DNA of 7,705 nt. Origin: Chloroflexota bacterium (GTDB taxonomy: Bacteria > Chloroflexota > Dehalococcoidia > Lucifugimonadales > Lucifugimonadaceae). Shown here in pieces: positions 5,578 to 7,705 of this stretch. A program made the translations under genes and the position numbers. The number at the start of each line of letters is the position of its first letter. Within the stretch, counting starts at the first letter, position 1. The notes under the pieces were generated by a model that was not told the origin of the DNA, searched no databases, and saw nothing but the letters and a program-made list of their open reading frames with translations. Location: contig JACQUF010000009.1 of NCBI GenBank assembly GCA_016210435.1, positions 1 through 7,705 on the forward strand, in the 5' to 3' direction.

Positions 5578-6969
5578 GTGAACGTTGTCTGGATCGTCGC
5601 GGACACATTCCGCAAGGACCATCTCGGCTCTTACGGGCACCCGTACATAAGAACGCCCTCGCTGGATGCCCTGGCCGCCCGAAGCATGCGATTCGAGCGC
5701 CATTACATCGCCGGGTTCCCGACCATGCCGACCCGCGCCGATCACCACACGGGTCGATGGACGATGTCGTTCATGGGCTGGGAACCGCTTCCGGCAGACG
5801 TGATAACCCTCTCCCAGGTGCTGGCCGACGCGGGGCTGCACACCGCAGCAGTCGCTGACACCCCGTTCTACTGGAGGCACGGGTTTAACTACGACCGCGG
5901 GTTCCAGACGTTCTTCACTGTGCAAGGGCAGGAAGGTTCGCCGACTCGAGTCCAGAGGAAGGGACACCACGAGTCCAGGGACGTCGTTGCGTGGTGGCGA
6001 AAGGAATCCGACCGGAACGTAGCCCAGACGATGATCCGGGCAGGCGACTGGCTCGAGCGCCACTACAGGGAGCAGTTCTTCCTCTATGTCGATACGTGGG
6101 ACCCGCACGAGCCCTGGGATGCGCCGCCCTACTACACCGAGCTCTACATGCCCGGCTACGACGGGGAAGTCGTCCAGCCTCCATACGCGATCTGGAGAGA
6201 TGTCGATGGCATGTCGGAGGCCACTGTGAAGAAGGCGCTCGCCACCTACTGCGGCGAGATTACGATGGTCGACAACTGGATCGGCTACCTGCTTCGCAAG
6301 ATAGAGAACTGCGGGATCGCCGGTGAGACCGCAATCATCTTCACTTCCGACCACGGCTTCTATTTCGGCGAGCACGGCGGGCGGTTCGGCAAGATGACCT
6401 TTGCGAGGCGGCCGGACGGGAGGCTGTACAAGCACGGCGATCCGGACGCGCAGTGGGACCACTCTCCGTTGTATGAAGAGATCACCGCGCTGCCGTTGCT
6501 GATCCACCTGCCCGGCGAAAGGCCGGGAACGTATTCGCGTATGTCGTCCGCTGTTGATGTTATGCCGACCGTGCTCGACATCGTTGGCCAATCGATTCCG
6601 AGGTGGGTCGAAGGAAGGTCGTTGCTGCCAGCGGTGACGGGGAAGAACCCGAGCGGCCGTGAGTTCACGATCAGCACGATTCCGTTCGCCAACCCGGGCG
6701 ACCGCGTCCAGTCAGTCGACAACATCAGCCGGCCGCTGATGGCAGGGCTTGTTACGACCGTGACGACCGATCAGTGGACGCTTCTTTACAGCGTCGAAAA
6801 GGGGAGGACGGAGCTCTACGACCTGAAGGAGGATCCAAAGCAGTCCCGCAACGTGATAGGGGGGTACCTGGAAGTTGCCCGGAACTTGCATGGAATGCTT
6901 CTCAGGTTCATGAAGGACACGAGGGTCGCGGATGGGCTCGCCCGCCCACGGCACGAGCTTCGGCTTTAA
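5578..6969 (+). CDS. Sulfatase-fold (alkaline phosphatase superfamily) hydrolase with Thr in place of formylglycine Cys
   Basis: Belongs to the PF00884 fold, metal-dependent hydrolases of sulfate or phosphate esters. The 463 residues contain the N-terminal metal motif NVVWIVADTFRKDHLGSYG (2-20, D9), the active-site helix FPTMPTRADHHTGR (47-60), DPHEPW (175-180), the metal motif FTSDHGFYFGEHG (255-267, D258 and H259), K285/H286 and the C-terminal ELYDLKEDP (412-420) typical of sulfatases. True type-I sulfatases have C/S-x-P-x-R, whose first residue is oxidised to formylglycine. Here it is T49-M-P-T-R53 (codon ACC), and Thr cannot be converted that way. Thr is the nucleophile in other superfamily members such as nucleotide pyrophosphatases/phosphodiesterases, so phosphoesterase or phosphodiesterase activity is more likely than sulfatase. 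No signal peptide is visible, so it is presumably cytoplasmic. It probably shares a transcript with the Ggt-like gene. Start GTG 5578 is forced by an in-frame TGA just upstream. Confidence 0.9.
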   Translation: MNVVWIVADTFRKDHLGSYGHPYIRTPSLDALAARSMRFERHYIAGFPTMPTRADHHTGRWTMSFMGWEPLPADVITLSQVLADAGLHTAAVADTPFYWRHGFNYDRGFQTFFTVQGQEGSPTRVQRKGHHESRDVVAWWRKESDRNVAQTMIRAGDWLERHYREQFFLYVDTWDPHEPWDAPPYYTELYMPGYDGEVVQPPYAIWRDVDGMSEATVKKALATYCGEITMVDNWIGYLLRKIENCGIAGETAIIFTSDHGFYFGEHGGRFGKMTFARRPDGRLYKHGDPDAQWDHSPLYEEITALPLLIHLPGERPGTYSRMSSAVDVMPTVLDIVGQSIPRWVEGRSLLPAVTGKNPSGREFTISTIPFANPGDRVQSVDNISRPLMAGLVTTVTTDQWTLLYSVEKGRTELYDLKEDPKQSRNVIGGYLEVARNLHGMLLRFMKDTRVADGLARPRHELRL

Positions 6970-7066
6970 ATCCTCCGCCCTTGGTGGCTTCCCTGGCTTG
7001 GAGGTGTGAGGCGCGGCGGCGAAGCAGGGTCGCGATTTTGGTGTATTGAAGTTGGCCATCGATTAT

Positions 7067-7084
7067 TCGTGAAAATAGTCACGA
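7067..7084. promoter_or_regulatory. Small palindrome in the intergenic region
   Basis: TCGTGA (7067-7072) and TCACGA (7079-7084) are perfect inverted repeats separated by AAATAG. The size and the AT-rich centre suit a dimeric regulator operator, though chance cannot be excluded. It lies in the most AT-rich part of the 257-bp gap, about 140 bp before the secreted-protein start. I see no clear terminator after the sulfatase-fold gene: CCTCC (6972-6976) facing GGAGG (7000-7004) is too weak. Confidence 0.3.
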
Positions 7085-7097
7085 GCAGGAAAGGCGG

Positions 7098-7150
7098 ATC
7101 ACCCGAAAATCACCCGGTTAGGTCCGTGCCGTCGGCGCCCTTCGGGTGAT
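7098..7150 (+). promoter_or_regulatory. Leader inverted repeat with two competing left arms
   Basis: ATCACCCGAA (7098-7107) is perfectly complementary to TTCGGGTGAT (7141-7150). A second ATCACCCG at 7109-7116 can pair with the same right arm (7143-7150). Two mutually exclusive stems, of 10 and 8 pairs, are thus possible about 75 bp before the secreted-protein gene. This could be a terminator-like or regulatory leader structure, or a tandem operator half-site. No known riboswitch is recognised. Confidence 0.4.
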
Positions 7151-7214
7151 ACCTTAACGGCGATCCGAGAAGGGGCTCGTACTCGCCGCGCACATAAAGC
7201 GTGCGGCCGCTTGC

Positions 7215-7220
7215 GGAGGA
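7215..7220 (+). promoter_or_regulatory. Strong ribosome binding site of the secreted protein gene
   Basis: GGAGGA lies six bases before the ATG at 7227, the best Shine-Dalgarno sequence in the window. It fixes the start of a gene that has no stop codon within the window. Confidence 0.75.
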
Positions 7221-7226
7221 GTCGAT

Positions 7227-7705
7227 ATGAGGCGTATGTGGAGGCATTCTTTGGTAAGGCGACCATTTTTGTATGTCATAGGTGCATTGATGTTGGCGCT
7301 GATGCCAACCCTGCTCGCCACAGGCGACGCGAGTGCGAACCACGCATGGGGCAACTACCACTGGGCGGTACAGACCGACACGTTCACCCTGAAGCTGGGC
7401 GATAACCTCACTACAGCCGAGTGGGATCTCTATCACGCGGCGGTGTCAGGGGACTGGTCTGTCGCTTACGACCTGGACACGACGATAGTGGCCGGCACGG
7501 GCTGTAGCAACAGTCCAACGAGGGGGCTCGGCCGCACCGAGGTGTGCAATAAGAAGTACGGGGCCACCGGATGGCTTGGCCTGGCGCAGATATGGGTCTA
7601 CTCTGACGGCCACATCGCCAAGGCCCACGCGAAAATGAACGACACATATTTCAACACCAGCACCTACAACACACCGTCGTGGAAACAGATGGTGTTGTGC
7701 CAGGA
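7227..7705 (+). CDS. Secreted matrixin-like zinc metalloprotease, N-terminal part (runs off the window)
   Basis: An open frame of 159 codons continues past the window edge with no stop. The N-terminus is a typical Sec signal: basic MRRMWRHSLVRR, hydrophobic 14-30, then a cleavage site after A-S-A (35-37), giving a mature start NHAWGNYHW. The mature part is rich in Trp, Tyr, Thr and Asn, as extracellular proteins often are, and has Cys at 93, 107 and 158. The segment WLGLAQIWVYSDGHI (116-130), then MNDTYF (137-142), YNTPSWKQMVLCQ (147-159), resembles bacterial secreted M10/matrixin-like proteins in which the next residues are the E-x-G-H of a zinc-binding HExxH-like motif. The last two bases, ga, allow Glu or Asp next. 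The catalytic motif itself is not in the window, so protease function is inferred from resemblance recalled from memory. It has its own intergenic region and probably its own promoter. Confidence 0.8.
   Translation, partial: MRRMWRHSLVRRPFLYVIGALMLALMPTLLATGDASANHAWGNYHWAVQTDTFTLKLGDNLTTAEWDLYHAAVSGDWSVAYDLDTTIVAGTGCSNSPTRGLGRTEVCNKKYGATGWLGLAQIWVYSDGHIAKAHAKMNDTYFNTSTYNTPSWKQMVLCQ

Noticed and set aside
4490..5608. Long minus-strand open frame (372 codons) opposite the Ggt-like gene
   Set aside because: It is a shadow of a gene with clear family motifs. Its first part is merely the translated hairpin repeat (TLSRRERV).
5449..6591. Long minus-strand open frame (380 codons) opposite the sulfatase-fold gene
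   Set aside because: It has no recognisable domain and overlaps a well-supported gene, consistent with GC-rich codon bias.
7110..7436. Minus-strand 108-codon frame across the secreted protein start
   Set aside because: It overlaps a plus-strand gene that has a strong ribosome binding site and a clear signal peptide, and it shows no domain of its own.

Overview
The window is GC-rich, gene-dense bacterial chromosome. I see no phage, plasmid, IS, CRISPR, tRNA or rRNA signals. The taxon cannot be fixed from the sequence. Dispersed hairpin repeats of the CTCTCCC-GGGAGAGG...GGTGAGGGC type are common in Proteobacteria, and to my knowledge also occur in some Chloroflexota genomes. The protein mix (a secreted matrixin-like protein, an unusual PF00884 enzyme, a divergent gamma-glutamyltransferase) leans weakly towards a soil or aquatic Chloroflexota-like organism, but this is an impression and not a result.

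Left part (139-2933, minus strand): three closely spaced genes read leftward, an aldo/keto reductase, then a 103-residue conserved-looking hypothetical protein, then glycerol kinase (glpK). Gaps are 7 and 28 nt, and the ribosome-binding sequence of the middle gene lies in the end of the reductase gene, so they look like one operon. A plausible theme is conversion of a small carbonyl compound to a polyol or glycerol, followed by phosphorylation. No glpF, glpD or glpR is present. A perfect minus-strand TATAAT sits 39 bp before the first gene.

Middle part (3007-6969, plus strand): a 181-residue integral membrane protein of unknown function comes first. After a 232-bp hairpin-bearing intergenic region come two enzymes 53 bp apart. 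One is a gamma-glutamyltransferase-like Ntn hydrolase that keeps the catalytic Thr but, on alignment from memory to E. coli Ggt, lacks most residues that hold the glutamyl group. The other is a sulfatase-fold (alkaline phosphatase superfamily) enzyme with Thr where true sulfatases have the Cys or Ser that becomes formylglycine. Both probably act on something other than the substrate their family name implies.

Right part (6970-7705, plus strand): a 257-bp intergenic region with two inverted-repeat structures precedes a secreted protein that runs off the window. It has a strong Shine-Dalgarno sequence, a clear signal peptide and matrixin-metalloprotease-like character, and it is cut just where an HExxH zinc motif would be expected.

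Hairpin repeats sharing GGGTGAGGGC occur in three gene boundaries in the same orientation. One of them supplies the in-frame stop and the ribosome-binding site of the sulfatase-fold gene.
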